Counted from the stretch's first letter, positions 1 through 13,090 are shown. The stretch is 64,000 bases of DNA from Plasmopara viticola (GCA_001695595.3 MBPM02000032.1:372001-436000), one strand, 5' to 3'. The notes: generated by a model not told the origin, from the sequence alone. Numbers and translations: made by a program.

Positions 1-2230
1 TGCCGTAACTGGCTCGGCACCATTCCACCGACATGGTGATGTCCATCAATGCGGCAAAACTACGCAGTGACCCGCTCCAAGCTGTAGTCAAATCGAAAAG
101 GCAGCACCCTGGATGACTCAGCAATTTACCGACTATATGCCGCTTGACCAACAGCAAGTTCTGTCCACTTCAAGCGTTTCTCACTAAGTCCTCGTGCACG
201 CTTCTATTTTTGCCCGTCAAACCTTTGGTGAAGATACGTCGCACATTTACAGCAAACCAGGGTTGCTCAGTGTAAAATGTAATGATTTACGTGGCTTTTC
301 CTTGATGCCTTAGCAAAAGTCTTTCAATTTACTTATGGTAAGCAGCAAGTGCTGGTGTGTCAACACTTTCACCAGGTATTCATTTAGTCGCAAGGCTTGT
401 GCAATATTGCCTCAGCTCAAAGCCGCCTATGCCACTTAGGTAGACTGCGAGTGCTATTCTAAAAAAGCACTGCCCTTGGTCTTACGTAGCATTCTAGCGC
501 TATCCGAAGGTAAAACTTTGTCTCTCTTTCCTTCACGCTACCAATAATGTTCATCCATTTCATTTCGATACTCAGCACATTGACCATCCGAGTCAAACGC
601 GTTTTGATTTAATAATTTATCGTGGGTCAATGGCTCATTTAGCCTGCGGGAGAAGCAATACCAATGGCGCCCGATTCGGGTTCATACCTCGTACCTATGT
701 TCAACGCTCGACGCTGTCAAACTTGGGATCCTTTACGACTATATTTCGATCTCAAAGTAAATAGTAAAACTTTAATTCGATGTCTTTATGATCCTCAGCA
801 TATGACGAGTTCGACGACAGCGTTTTTAATTATTTAATAGACGCTCGTGAGTCGATATCTATCATCAAACGCTTTCTGAAATATAAAAAGAATGTTCTAA
901 AGGCTTGACGACAGGCTCGTGCGCACGATCTGTAACATTAAGATCGGAGCTATCCAAGGCCAGACCTCGCCGTTTTATGATTCCTTCTTGGATTTTTATC
1001 CGCCTCACACCTTATATATAATGAAATGTCTCTGCTAAAGCTGCCGGTTGATCAACATTTTCCTGGTTGCATACCTCTTGGCGCGCTTAACATTGACAAA
1101 TTTGTCCTTGTTGACTAGTAGCCTTGAAATGCACATAGTGTCCATTACTAACGCTGAACACATGGTAATAGACCGCTCTATGGCCTGGCTCTGTAAATTG
1201 TTTCGTTCCGATCCCGCCTGAAAGCGAGTTTACTAAGTCGCATCATAAATTTCTGAATTGATTGGCACCAATCCAGCGCAGAGGAGTTCTAAAAAAATCG
1301 TTTTCGGACGTAGGTACAGGCTTCTTATGATATTGAGTGAAACCTTTTTTGTACTGCGCTAGATATAAGCGCATATTCGCGGTAAGGTTGCGCTGAACCC
1401 ATGAATCCTTTTGAGTACAGTGACGTTTATGGATGCTTGGTCTTTGCGGCCCTTGGATCAAATAGAATACTGCTTAGCACAATGACCCGCATCGACTGGG
1501 TGGTTTCCTTTCCCAGGGATCAGATTTGTCGTGAAGAGATTGAGTAGACTCTCACGGGACGGCGACTTGCGTCGGTACGAATCACATAGCACTCGGTCGG
1601 TAACTTCGGCAACAGAAAACATCCAAGAATATACCACCTTGGTCGTCTTTGGCCTTGCCCTCAAAATGAGGTTGGTCGACAATGTCATTGTTAGCTCAAG
1701 GCTTCTTTGCAGCCATAGCAAGTAAAAACTTGAAAGTTTGCACCGGAGCACACGTGCCACTCCTCGCCATAGTCACCGCTTGAAAGTGGAGACGCGTGGT
1801 GTCTCCTTAACGGGAGAGAATGTAAGGCGCACCCCCATTGTGGAGCTAAAGACTATTTCAGAGGCTTTCTTGCTTGAGCAGGTGTCTGACGATTTAAGTA
1901 TGCGAAACGCTGCTTTCGTAAAGACAACAGCCAAATACATATTTTTTGATCTTATAAGACGTCGGTACGTGGACGTTCTGAAAGATTAGGTTCTTTGTTA
2001 CGACGAATCTTTTTTTGCACCCATTGCGAAGTACAAGGCGAATACAAATGACAGCAGCTAATTGTTGTGGCGTTATTTCGACCGAGCGTAGGATTTTATC
2101 TGCATTTGAGTACTTAATGGAATCGATCGTAGTAGAGCCGACAAGTAGACAAAGGTCACTAAATGTTGCGAAATCTACTAAGATAAGGCGAAGTTGTCGA
2201 ACTTCAAAATGATGATGTTGGTATAATTGA
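1..2230 (+). repeat. Family R repeat, copy 1 (cut by window start)
   Basis: This stretch is collinear with 49000-50760, 5800-7450 and 19960-21560. Shared landmarks include the opening motif around 'accgacatggt...atcaatgc', a 'ctcagcacattgaccatccg' block near 580 and a closing 'gacagcagct' block near 2055. Reading frames are short and full of stops, and none matches a protein family I recognise. The likely status is an old, decayed interspersed element of unknown class. The window edge cuts its 5' part. Confidence 0.6.
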
Positions 2231-2419
2231 GAAACTGGCGATAATAAAAGAAGCGCCTATAGCTACACCTCCTTTGCCCAAAGCTACCAACCCCTTCTCT
2301 ATGCTGACCAATAAAGTCTAGTTTTATATCAAGCCACCGCTTTTTCTGGTGGAAATTCCTACAACCACCAATTTTTAAGAAGTTTTGTCATTGCTTTATC
2401 AAGTAAACACTATGTGAAA

Positions 2420-2810
2420 CCTCAAAGCGTTTTTTCTTAAGGAGCGGGAAGCTTTTTTCAGGCTTTTGCCAAATTGTACGGCTTTGCTGTGTACAGCAGC
2501 CGTTCCAAAAATTACAACAGGTGAATTAAGGAAGGTTCGAATCAGATATGGTAATGGTATACGGAGCAAATCTTGTTTCACAACAAGCTGTCGATGGCTA
2601 GCTATTGTGGAGCGCGACTTGCAGCAATTTGGTAGCTACCTACGGACCATGAAGTTGACATGTGGCGAGCATTCTGGACATGAGGCCGCTTCTGACTCCG
2701 CAGCCTGTGCGACAAACCGGGCGCTAGACCCGGAGAAAAAGACAACGATGACCAAAGCTGGCGCACGCCCTCGTATTATCCTTGCCACACCACATCGATA
2801 GGATCTCAAC
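2420..2810 (+). pseudogene. Mutator-like (MULE/FAR1-type) transposase N-terminal relic
   Basis: The + strand reads 'FFQAFAKLYGFAV' near 2452-2490. After a frame change it reads 'MKLTCGEHSGHEAASD' and 'TTMTKAGARPRIILA' near 2649-2790. This order (aromatic/GFAV block, basic stretch, tryptophan or methionine followed by a spaced histidine pair, then a T-x-A-G-x-x-P-R-x-I-L segment) resembles the zinc-binding N-terminus of MULE transposases. The DDE core is absent and frames are broken, so it is non-functional. A second copy lies at 21880-22280 with several synonymous third-position differences, which supports past coding. Family assignment is from motif resemblance only. Confidence 0.5.
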
Positions 2811-2859
2811 TGTCTCGTTTGAGAAAGTATCTTGGCAACGTAAGACAATCTCGACTGCA

Positions 2860-4780
2860 ACGATTCGCTCGGCGCTGTTCTGACAAAAAATGTCGATTAA
2901 ACTAAACCAGGAAAGATTGAATGGCCGAAGTCCAATTGAAGCGCTGCTATATCAATGAGAAGCAGATAAGAAACACTATAAAGTTAGAGTCGCACAGAGC
3001 ATAGGCTCCGATGTTTGTTCATAGTGCCAAATACGGCATTATTTAGAACGCAACCTTCTATTGCAAACACAAGCTTTCATCAAGAATGGAGCATAGAAAG
3101 ACAATAGGTACGCCAAATAGGGCCTCTTAACAGGCTTTGAAGGAATGCTAATGATGTGTTTTGTTTCAATTTGGATGGAAAATGCCGTATTTTCACACCT
3201 GGCGTAGCGCCATCAAACCAAACGATTCCGCTTTTTATTCCTGTCAGCAGAGAGGGAGGAGGACTATAGCTGGGCTCTTGCACATTTGTTTATTATATTA
3301 TTATCGCTCGATGTTAAACGAGCCACACCCTAAATTTTCAAATGTCAGAATCTGTTGGGCGTTGTAATTGTCGGCTACTTCCTGTTTCCTTTCATGGGTT
3401 GTATAGAAGGAATGGTTTTTCCAAAATTAAGTGATATTTGCGATCCGAGAACTTGCAGACATTTTAGTAACTAAAAGACTTTGCCGGACTCATTAATTTG
3501 TATCTGCCATTGGCATGTCAAAAAAATTTAATGGCAGAAGGCAAAGCGCACTTTTTCGAATGAACACTACGAAGTATTCTGGAAACTACGGTTGAACTTG
3601 TGTAATTCAATCAATGAAGACAATTAAGACGCTCGTTGGGCCAAGGCCAAACAACTATCTCGGCCTTCGTCATCACGTGCCTAACTTTGAAGAGGTACGT
3701 ACAAAAGCAATTAGTTCTTGCAAGGACCAGCAACGTTACGCCCACGAGCATGCGGTCCCCTCTAGAATAGAAGGAAGCCATACTTTTTAAAACAATTGAT
3801 AGCGGTCGCAGCATCTGACCTGAATGTTGTGTTAAATAATTGTTGCTTATCACAACGAGTCAAAGACAAAAGATTGCCTAAGAAAGGCTGAGCGTGCCAC
3901 TTTGTTTGCAAGCAGCATTTTGGTCAGGCGTCGTCCGAAAAGTGTCATCGCATGCGTTTTTTAAGGAAAGGGTGCCTTTTATCGTGGATCGTCTGCTGTG
4001 TATCAGCTCAAATTTTCTGCCATAGGATGTATGAAAATATCATTATGGACAGCAAGTAGGCCATCAAATAGCATTTACGCACGATTTTTCATGAGTCACA
4101 TTACTCCCATGCGAGCACAAGCTCTGCCACAGATAAGCTAATTTTCCGCTAGTAAATGCGGATTGGAGTCACCGTTGGTATTTACAGCAACCGCAAAAAT
4201 TTGTAGAAAGTGGAAACTCTGGCGCAGCGCCATAGAGAAACGCCACTTTACCGATAAAGTCAATGAACATTAAACCTAGGACTATTTGATAATACAGTCA
4301 GCTTAGCAGTATAGGAACCGAGTACGGCACATGCTTGTGATCGACTTGTGGTTTACGTTGCACAGTGTTCCAGGCGTCGATAGCCATCTCTATCTGAGCA
4401 TGTTGCGGCATTACAAACATCACAAGCGAAAAGAAAGTGCCGTTTTTATCTTCGATAAGATGGACACAACAAAAGCACCTGATCATATCTATCGACCATC
4501 TCAATAAATGTAAATTTTTCGACAAAATTCAAAAGGCCCCTTATGAGGTGGGTTGCGTGAGAATGCCTCTCTGTTGGCGTGACTAGAAGTGGGTAATGAC
4601 AACCATACTCTTTCCAATAGAACTCTATATAATGCGAAGATTAGAATTCTATAGACCGTTATGCAAGGTAATACATGGTGCGTATCCCAGGTTAGATCAA
4701 TGTACAAATACGAAAAATGTGAATCAATGTCTGAGGTATTGGTGTTGGAAGGAATGTCTACCGGCGCTTATTAATCTATA
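2860..4780. other. Gene-free AT-rich stretch
   Basis: No convincing coding region, RNA gene or transposon end was recognised. Two short sections (near 3185-3215 and 4215-4250) share a 'ctggcg.agcgccat' motif, a hint of local duplication. Open frames are all under about 80 codons and lack family motifs. Confidence 0.4.
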
Positions 4781-7450
4781 AAAGAAGCGGTGGCTGAAGA
4801 TATGAATCTGTGCTTATATAAATAGGAGGTTTAGCACTGGGTAGAAGGGGTTTAGCTGTAGGAGCATCGTGCACAAATAAACTTGCTGTAAAATAAAACG
4901 AGTAGCACATGATCAGTAAAAGGTGACTTCGATATATAGGCCACCATATTTGCTTATGCAGATAATTCGATCGAGCTTCGAGACCAGATCTTCGCGGCTC
5001 TTCGTTGACAATAGACGCATGGAGTGCTGGCCGCGTTCGATGGTACGTCAATTTCTCATATAACGACCTGATAGTATACATGGATTAGGTCGAGTGCGCT
5101 GTACACTATACACCTTATCTGGTTGCTTTGTATCGTGTTCTTCTTAAAAAATCGCGCCAGTACCGGGATAAAAACCAAACTTAATTCATGAAAATCTATG
5201 ACGCGACAACTGCCATACAGCTTTCTGCCACTGAATTTTGGCGTGGAATGAGAAGACTTGTTCACTCAGATTTATTTCCCTTCGTTATTCGAACGGAAGT
5301 TTATGTTGGTGGAGTCACACTTCTTCTTGGATTAATGTTGCTGCCGTGTTCATAAAATTAGTTTGGAAAGCCAAGTCAATTTCGGTTATGATCACTGGTA
5401 TGAGATGGTAACGCTGATGTAAGGGCTCACAAAAAAAACTATTACCGATTAGAATAAGAGACAGATGACCTATTAAATCAAGGATCGTCTTTGAGTACCA
5501 AATGCCTTATTCTTGTCTTCCGAGGTAGTTTTAAAAGAAGACGATCCCTGATCTCTTCTGTAGGTCGAATGACGACCACTTTGGCTATGGGTATTCCGTT
5601 ATGGGTATTCCTTCCAACACAAGTAGAGAGTTCACTTGTGGAATAAGCACGAGGTTTGTTATGACTTTGAGCAGCAAAATAACCGAGCGCTGGTGTCTAT
5701 CATGTATTCTTTATACCCCTCTGTTTACTACAGGACACCCTGCTCTGCCCAATAAGCATATTGCGCTGTTGCCCTCTTTCTAAATAGACAAAAGGGACTT
5801 GTGGCTTCGGGGGCGTTGATTTTGCCAAAAATCATTCGGCATTAATGTGCCGACATGCTGGCGCTCATTATTGCAGCAATGCTACGCAGTGACTCACTCA
5901 GCAAAATGTGTTCAGCTCTAGACTTATAAAAAGAGCAGTACCCGGGATGTCTCGACCTTTGACCTACAATATATCGAGTGACATATAGCAAATGGTGTCC
6001 ACGACAAGTGTTTCATAGTGATTTTTCGTGCATGCTTAAATTTTGCACGTAAGTATAGCTAGCCATATCTATTATTGTAACCAGCAAATGCAGGATTACT
6101 TGGTGCGAAACGTGCAAATTTGTGTGCATCCGCTAAGCTACCCTAAATGTCTTGTCTGAAGCTCTTCTAAGTCACTTAAAGTACGCACCAAGTGCTGAAT
6201 AATCGGACTTGTTCGCACGATATGTACAACTAAGCCCGAAGTTTTTCAAGGCTAGACTCTACCGACTCGTAACTACATCATTAAGCTGTACAATGCTTGG
6301 TCCGCGCCACACCTCAGGGGTGTTGTCATTTGTTTTGCTGTATGTTAGATAGCCTGATGGCCAATAATGTGAGGGATTCGAATATCTTACCGGACTCGTT
6401 TCAGAAAAATCCTCAAGAAATTACGGGTATCAGCATAATTAAAGCATTGACGAATTCCTCTTTGGTCCCTGACTCTGCACACGGTTCTGTACCAACCCAC
6501 CCGTAAGAGAGCTCACTAATTCTCACCATAGATACACGAATTAAACTGTGGCGGTATAGCTGGGATACGGGTGCAGGTCAAGGCATCTTATGAGTCTCAG
6601 TTAAAATTTTTAAGACAAACTTCAGCGGCGTCAGAACTACGCGCATACCCACCGCGAGGTTGTGCTGAAACAATGATTCTATTTGAACGAAGTGTCGTTC
6701 AGGCTCGCGGCTCGAAGCAGATGATCGAACTGTCAGCACCGTTGGCCTGCATCCACTGGGTTGTATCCATTTGAAAGGTTCTCCCTCAACAATAGATTCG
6801 TTGTCAAGGGAGTGAGTAGACCTCTCACGGGACAGTGGCTTGCATCATTGCCTGGCTGCGGGTGAGTCACATAGCTTTAAGCCCACTTTGTTGGTGACAT
6901 CGGTTAATGGAGCCATCCTAAGATTTTACCAAAATTCTAGTCGTATTACCCCATTTCTCAAATTGCTGGACTAGTTTTGGGGGTAGTTGACATAACAAGG
7001 GCATCCCAGATCGAGTCTATGGTAAAAAAAAGCATAGCGTGTTGTTAGTAGCACAAGGCTTCTTTGCAGCTTTAGCGAGTGCAAACTAGAAAAGTGTTAC
7101 TTGAGCGCGTGTGGCACTCTTCGTCATAGTCACCGCCCAAAGGTGGAGGCGCTTGTGGACCACTGAACGAGAAAAAATGATAGGTGCACCGCCACAGTGG
7201 AGCCAAAGGCTCTTCAAGAGCCTTTCTCGCATGTCTGGCGAACGAACTATGAGGAGCGCAGTTTTCGATCTCACCAGGCGTCGATACGTGGACGTACTGG
7301 GAAACGAGATTTTTTTTGATAATTTCTTTTACGCACTGATTACGTAGTGGAAGGCAACCACAAAAGCTGAAGTCTCTTGGTGATATTGTGATCGAGCTTT
7401 GAATTTCAGCCAGTGCGGCCCTCTCGTTACGACATTGAAGTACTTGTAAA
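4780..7450 (+). repeat. Family R repeat, copy 2
   Basis: The order of blocks matches 47950-50760. The section with 'gtcgagtgcgctgtacac' lies near 5088, the 'gccgacatgctggcgctcat' section near 5850 and the terminal 'aaagctgaagtctcttgg' section near 7365. Divergence between copies is high and all frames are interrupted. No terminal inverted repeat, long terminal repeat or transposase motif was identified, so the class stays open. Confidence 0.6.
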
Positions 7451-7770
7451 AATGGTTCGTGATTTGAAAGGGACGAATTGGCAATTTACTAATCATGTCG
7501 ATATATACATTAGCTTGATGTGGTATGCTGCAAGAAAATATGAGTACCACATGATCAGTAGAAAATATTTGACTCTAACTATACGCCACCAAGTTAACTT
7601 ATGTAGATAAACTGCGGGACGGAATCTAAATCTCGCGGCCCTTTAATACCTCCATTTAAGGACTTTTGTCGTCGGACGATTACCTTATCGACGACCTCCC
7701 AGTAAATAGATGAACTTAATATGGTGTGCTGCAATCAATATAATAATACCCACACGATATATAGGTCAAG
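7450..7770. other. Repeat-derived spacer before short RTE copy
   Basis: The segment around 7545-7610 resembles 4908-4970 ('cacatgatcagta' followed by 'cgccacca'). No gene is seen. Confidence 0.4.
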
Positions 7771-8074
7771 GAAAAGGTTGGGGTGACGCCCTCCTTCCAA
7801 GCGCGCTCCGGGCAGGTGCTCTCGGGCATCTGCAGGACTCTAACGAGTCTCACCCTCGACGCGACGACCTCCGGCACCATGGCACCACCTGGGCTCTTAC
7901 CAAGTCAGAGCAAAACAAAATAACGGAAGACCCTCACGACCTCGGTGCTAACTGCACTGCCCGCCGAACGAGACCCGACGTATGCGGACACCACTCTATG
8001 CCGTGAACTAGCCAGACTGAGCCTAGCACGTGCATAACTTGGCAACGCGATAACGTAATACAATACAACACAAT
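7771..8074 (+). mobile_element. Short, internally deleted RTE-like non-LTR retrotransposon derivative 1
   Basis: It begins with the same 'gaaaaggttggggtgacgcc' head as the longer copy at 23884. It then jumps to a short piece of the reverse transcriptase C-terminal region ('tgggctcttaccaagt') and on to the 3' end, finishing in an 'aatacaatacaa' tail. The two internal junctions are the same as in the copy at 27677, so this is a defined non-autonomous subfamily, not a chance deletion. A candidate 9-base target duplication 'gatatatag' (7756-7764 and 8075-8083) is separated from the 5' end by six bases, so it is tentative. No complete protein is encoded. Confidence 0.75.
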
Positions 8075-8197
8075 GATATATAGAGCAGACTCTAAGTTAT
8101 AGGTACAGCATTGCCTAAATGATTTAACCTACATACTTTCCTGTCATAAGTCATATTTGACTGCTCCATTAAAACAGCTTAAGATCACCTGCAATTG

Positions 8198-9301
8198 CTA
8201 ATCTTTAGCTTGCGGGGTCTCTATTCTTTTCGCCAAATGCTTTCCGTAAGTCGTCGTGGCAGAATTGATAATAATTTTTCGTCCGTCTCGCTTGTAGTAG
8301 CGCCTAAGCACGCGTTTGAGATCCACACGCTTTTTGTCTTTGCTTCATACTTTTTCACATATTTCATCCATACTTTCATTTCGGGCTGATCGAGAAGACG
8401 ATCTGGGTTTTTGTAAAACAATAAATGTTGAAACACAAACTTCGGCTCCACTAAGTTCTCCAACCAGACGTCGCGTAGTTGGCGTTGAAGATCTGTCGCC
8501 AGCCCTTTTGTCCTTTTGAACTGTTTTGCCGTAACTAGTATCATAGACAGACTCGGTTCATCGAGGCTGTCGAAAAGCTGCTCAAAGAGCGTCATGGAGT
8601 GAAACCCGTAGATCTTGTTGAAATACATGTTCCATACATCATGCGCAAAGCCCGTAAGCAAGGTCGGATTCTTCTGGTCAAATTGCAAAGTTTTATACAC
8701 TTGGCCTGCACTCGATCCGAGTTCGTCTTTCCAAAACGCCATTTGGCCCCTCTGCAGTGTCGTGCCAAGAACTTTTGTCGACTTGTCACTCTCTTTCTTG
8801 GCCAGTTCCAGCATCGAAGCCAATTGACCATCCCCAAATTGCGCTCGCAACTTTTCAAAGACTGACACTTGTTTCTCGGGATGCTTTGCATTGTATCCTT
8901 GAACGTACTTGACCCAACGATGAAAGTTGGGATTCGCCAAATCTCCACGTCGCTCTTATCGAGCGTCAGCTTGACGTAAATGACATCTGGAGCCACGCTT
9001 TTCAGCCTCCACCACAGCGCTTCAAGCTTGCGTAGAGAGAGATGGGATTTTTCTCGCAATGCCAGCTTGCTTTCGCTGGAAAATTGGCAAATTTGTCCCC
9101 CCAGCCAACAGCTTGATTCCCATTAATTATTTCTTCGTCTCGTGCAGCCGGCGGTTCCGAAAGAATGATACCACGTCGATCCCCAATGGATGGAAAAATC
9201 CCTAGGGCTGTGGTCGACGCCGTCGCATTGGCTAAAGCGTCGGCTGGTGCGATAAGGAAGAGGAGTGGGACGAGTGCGAAAGCAACGCTGCCAAGACGCA
9301 T
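8198..9301 (-). pseudogene. DEER/(L)WY effector pseudogene, mirror of the gene at 62988
   Basis: The start at 9301 opens with 'MRLGSVAFALVPLLFLIAPA', a clear signal peptide, followed by a DRRGIIL segment and DEE. The body (W-x-x-Y repeats, 'LLTGFAHDVWNMYF', 'LLDQPEMKVWMKYVKKY') matches the intact relative at 62988-64000. At least three single-base-type frame changes break it: near 9055 (after the first downstream helix), near 8945 (before 'NPNFHRW') and near 8300 (C-terminal module). The frame that follows the last break stops at 8221, while the family-like end lies at 8198. It would not make a normal protein unless these are sequencing errors. It marks one end of the outer palindrome. Confidence 0.85.
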
Positions 9302-9540
9302 GGGTCTTGACGTTGCTTGTTGACTTTTGAGACATACATTATTTAGGTATAAACGATGGGATTTGAAGGGGATAAAGCTAGCGGATTGCTTCGTTTGCAC
9401 ATTGCTAAAAAAGGATCGTTACGGAAGCCATATGGTTTATTGTCGATGGTATCATAAACGCTGCGGGGGCAGGAGTGCCAATTTGGTGGCGCCTGTTTGA
9501 CACTTCCAACCTTCTTTGTGGAATAACAACTCAAGACAAA
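9302..9540 (-). promoter_or_regulatory. Conserved effector upstream block (for 8198-9301)
   Basis: Read on the minus strand, it shares with the region upstream of 62988 a 'gtgtcaaacaggcg' section, a CCATATGG box (9428-9435) followed by 'cttccgta', and a 'gtgcaaa.gaagcaatcc' section. The same order occurs upstream of the other effector genes. Its conservation outside coding sequence suggests the promoter and 5' leader, but no transcription start is visible. Confidence 0.5.
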
Positions 9541-9639
9541 AACTGGGCTTGAAGATGTTTGAGGCCAACTTTCTGTTTTTATTCACATAACTTCTGAAAA
9601 GCCCACTGATACCATGTAAAGATAAGATTACACATAAAA

Positions 9640-12380
9640 TAGAATGCCAAAAATACTATGCACTTTGAAAGACACAGACAGTCTGCAAGCTGCAAACCCT
9701 TTTTAGTGCGCAGTACACGCACGGCCATCTCACTCATGTTCGAGCGTTAAATTTCAAAGTGATCAGATTTTAGTTATTAATGACGAGTCTGGACTACAAG
9801 TTCTGCTAGGTTATGCTTGAAAATTGTTGGAAAGGAGTAAATGTAACAGGGTAAAGGTATACAATATTGTTAGGACTCGATACGAGTTTCCATCAGGTCT
9901 GACGTCTATTGTGCTTAACGCTCTGTTTGACTGATAGGCTCCATGGATCCTGCAGAGGCGTTTAAAAGCTCTTGGAAGATGACTAACTTCTCCAAGAGCA
10001 ATACGCAAAATTGGTCAATGATAAGTCAATCTGCTATGTTAGAAATGACATTTTTCATCGACTGAGTCGAGTGCGCTGTACATTATACATTGTTTATCAT
10101 CACATTCCGGCGTAATTATAAGTCCAAATTCCTTAATTCTTAATGCTGTGTGAAGGCTGTCGTGTACGATGCATTACTTGCCAATAGGCTTTCTGCCTCA
10201 AGGAATGAGATGGACTGCTCTCTCAGATTCGTCTTTCCTCGTGGGTAGCACGATACCTTCCGATGGTGAAGTCACACATTTTGTCGATAAATGCTTCCAA
10301 CGTTGTTTGCCTTTTATAATCAAATCAATTTCATGTCAATCGCCCCTTTCACGTGGTTGAAGAATCGAACGACCTTAGTTTGGTAGTCCAGATCAGATAA
10401 ATCCTTTTACTTCAAATATCTGCATTGAGTACTAGCTACACTATTCGTGTCTTCTACGCAAGCAAAAGTGCTCCTCCGTAGGTTAAAATGAGCTAGGCAC
10501 GAGGTTTTTTTACGCTTTTGAACTGTACCGGCATTTCAGTTTAGCCAAGCATTATTGTCATTGAAGTCTAATGAAAACTTTCATATGCAAAAGTAGACGG
10601 CCTCGGACGCTCATTAAGCATCTTCGTTGATAACTTTTCATTTGAGGAATCAACCCTTTTAAAGAACTGTCGTACGCAGCCAGTACTGCTTTGTAAGAGG
10701 TTTTCTCAGGCGATCCACATGCAGTGATAAATGCTATTTTATTCTCTTTTTCACCAATGACATGTAGCGAGTGTGAGCACTGTTTGGTGGTCTACGTGCA
10801 GCTGCTCAATACGATCTCTTCAAACGCTTGTCTTCGTCACGATTGGTGCTCAATTCTGTCGTTTCGGAGCTCAATCCATTGGCAATTTGCACAAATAGCG
10901 CTTTTACTGCATTGTTAAGGTGACTGACTCACAAAAGTTATGCTAGGAGCAGAGCGAGTAGCACTTAAGCGCACATCAGTTGCATGCTTCGTATTGAGGC
11001 CCAGTATTAGACAACTTAACGCATTATACGCAAGAGGGTGTATCATCAAAATAAAGCGTTGACAAATGTCTCTTTGCTGAACAGGTCCACATCATTTTCA
11101 TTATCAAAGCTAATGTTGATTGACAGAACCCTCTCTATGAACTTTGGGCCAACCCTGTGGCTCAAGTAATTAGTTGCTCGACCCGTGACCGGGAGATACC
11201 AAGATCGATATCCATAGGAGATAACATAAGGCCGTCGGAGATAGGACGCTCAAAAAATGTGACTAAACTGCCAACCTGCACTTATAAAATAGTAGAATTT
11301 GGTGGACGCCCCACAGAAAGGGTTGGATTGATATCAGCTCCTAGCGCTAGAAAGGCTTAGTCCTAGCGTGTAGGGCTCGACAGCAAAGCTTCTCTATGGC
11401 CCCTAGCTCTGCAAAGCGTTCTCCCTATCGCTTCTGGTAAAAGCTCACACAATCTTAAAATATTTTGTTAATTGATTTATGGCGAAGACAGTGCAAAAAA
11501 ATACTAAGGGTTATTGTGTATGACCCAGGCTTCTAACGGTCATGAGTTAAAGAATATAATATCTGGTGTTTGACCCACGCGCATAGCCGCTGTAAGGTTG
11601 CACTCAGAAAATGTTTTTTATGAGCGAAGTGCCGCTTATAGCTGTCTGGTCCTTACAGCGCACAACATAAATGAGCATACTGCTCAGCACAATAGCCTGC
11701 ATTGACCGAAAAGTATCCAAAAGGTCCTCTTCTTCGTAAATTTTTGACCAGAGAGAGAGCAGAACTCTCGTAGGATGGCGACTTGCGTCGGTACCGGGCT
11801 GTGGGTGAGTCACATAGCCCTTTGCCCACTGCATTGATATATTAGGCCACTTCACACCTAAGAAGATACCGCATTTGTCGTCTATGGTGCTAATGTCTTC
11901 CTCCCATTAAGGTCCAATGCCTCTAGAATCGTATCCCTTTTGGTCTTTTTGCTTGGGGCGTTTCGCATGGCCGGTGAGTCAGACGTCTAGTCTTATTCTT
12001 CCAACGGTGATAAGGTTGATTGATGAAATTTAGCTAGCCCGAGGCTACTTAACAGTCCAGCGAATTAGAGCAAGGCGAATACTCATCAAAGCTCACACGA
12101 CACACCCATCGCCCAATAATGGAGGCACTAGTGGACAACCGAGCGAAAAATATGATAGGCGTGCATTTCTTCCGCGGTTGATAAAGGGATTCTCCATAGC
12201 TTTCTTGCTCAAGTAAAGCTTTGACAAACAGACTTCGGAGAAGCGCTGTTGTTTTAGGCCAGCCGACTGCCAAACAGCTTTTGGTCTTAAAATGATGAAA
12301 AATCGATATTTGTGCTCATTGCGATGTGTAAGGGAAAATACAAGCAACAGCAGCTATATAATAATTCGATCAATCTCCTA
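9640..12380 (+). repeat. Family R repeat, copy 3 (left arm of outer palindrome)
   Basis: Collinear in reverse with 57700-61060. For example, 'ggctccatggatcctgcaga' near 9945 pairs with the inverted 'ctgtaggatccatggagcc' near 60758, and 10780-10920 pairs with 59480-59620. Internal order agrees with copies 1 and 2. Open frames such as the minus-strand one at 11604-11855 have a counterpart in the mirror arm only because the DNA is duplicated. Confidence 0.6.
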
Positions 12381-12834
12381 TATTAGATAAAATTGTGATA
12401 GAGAAGTAAATCAAACCAATTGTGTTTCTAGTTTCACTAAATACAAACAAAAGTGATGGGCTGCCACTCTGAGCATACTGTCAGTGAAGCTTCATCTCTT
12501 CAACTACAGAAAATGGTCGCTACCGGTGTAGCAGAAAAAAAGTACTGATTCTCATCGGGCTGTGTTTGCACTATATAGCTATAGATTATAAATGCAGATT
12601 GCGGTACGCTCGATTTGTTATCATTAGTACACCGGCTCATAGCGAGGCCAAAGAATCTCCGAATCCTAAATAGACGACGCAATGATTCCTGGACCATCAC
12701 TACAAACTAGAATAGAGTGTGTCACCACGGCGGTGTTTATTATAACACCATATGCCACCTGCTCACATTTATGGTAGTCGTTGTGTACCACTGCCTGCGA
12801 TTTACATCCCACAACTCGACCGGCAACTTTCGAA
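12380..12834 (+). other. Repeat-derived spacer, mirrored at 57510-57960
   Basis: Contains 'ggctgccactctgagcatactgtcag', with an inverted partner near 57850-57930, and a segment near 12720-12800 paired with 57540-57610. No gene is recognised. Confidence 0.45.
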
Positions 12835-13090
12835 ATGCGCCCTCGCAGCTCTTCTATAAAAGCAGACTTTTCTATCGGAAAAGTCGACACTTGTGTGAAT
12901 ACAACTGCATTTGCCGCAGCGCTGGATTTTTTTGTTAACTGGGATTCGATTTTGTACTCTCATTTCACACTTCTCGCATGCAAGAGACAAAGCGAAGGCT
13001 AATGGAATCAAAACTTTTGGCCGAGAAACAGTTGCCAGCCTTTTTCAAAGCACAAGCAGGCGTCGTGGGAGAACAGTGTCAAAGGTTTCT
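12835..13090 (+). pseudogene. Decayed effector N-terminus, outer left arm
   Basis: The ATG at 12835 starts a degraded signal-peptide-like reading ('MRPRSSSIKADFSIGK') followed by 'NTTAF', corresponding to the N-T/A-T-A stretch after the leader in intact members. A second frame gives 'MQETKRRLMESKLLAE', where DEER and the following region would be. The rest is missing. The inverted partner at 57290-57508 retains a better hydrophobic leader. It is too decayed to be functional. Confidence 0.6.

Noticed and set aside
7710..8006. 98-codon frame over the short RTE derivative
   Set aside because: It is a chimeric reading across deletion junctions and has a shifted frame in the sister copy at 27677.
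9002..9400. Longer minus-strand frame with an ATG 33 codons before the effector start
   Set aside because: The extra N-terminus is not shared by paralogs, and the signal peptide begins at the internal ATG at 9301.
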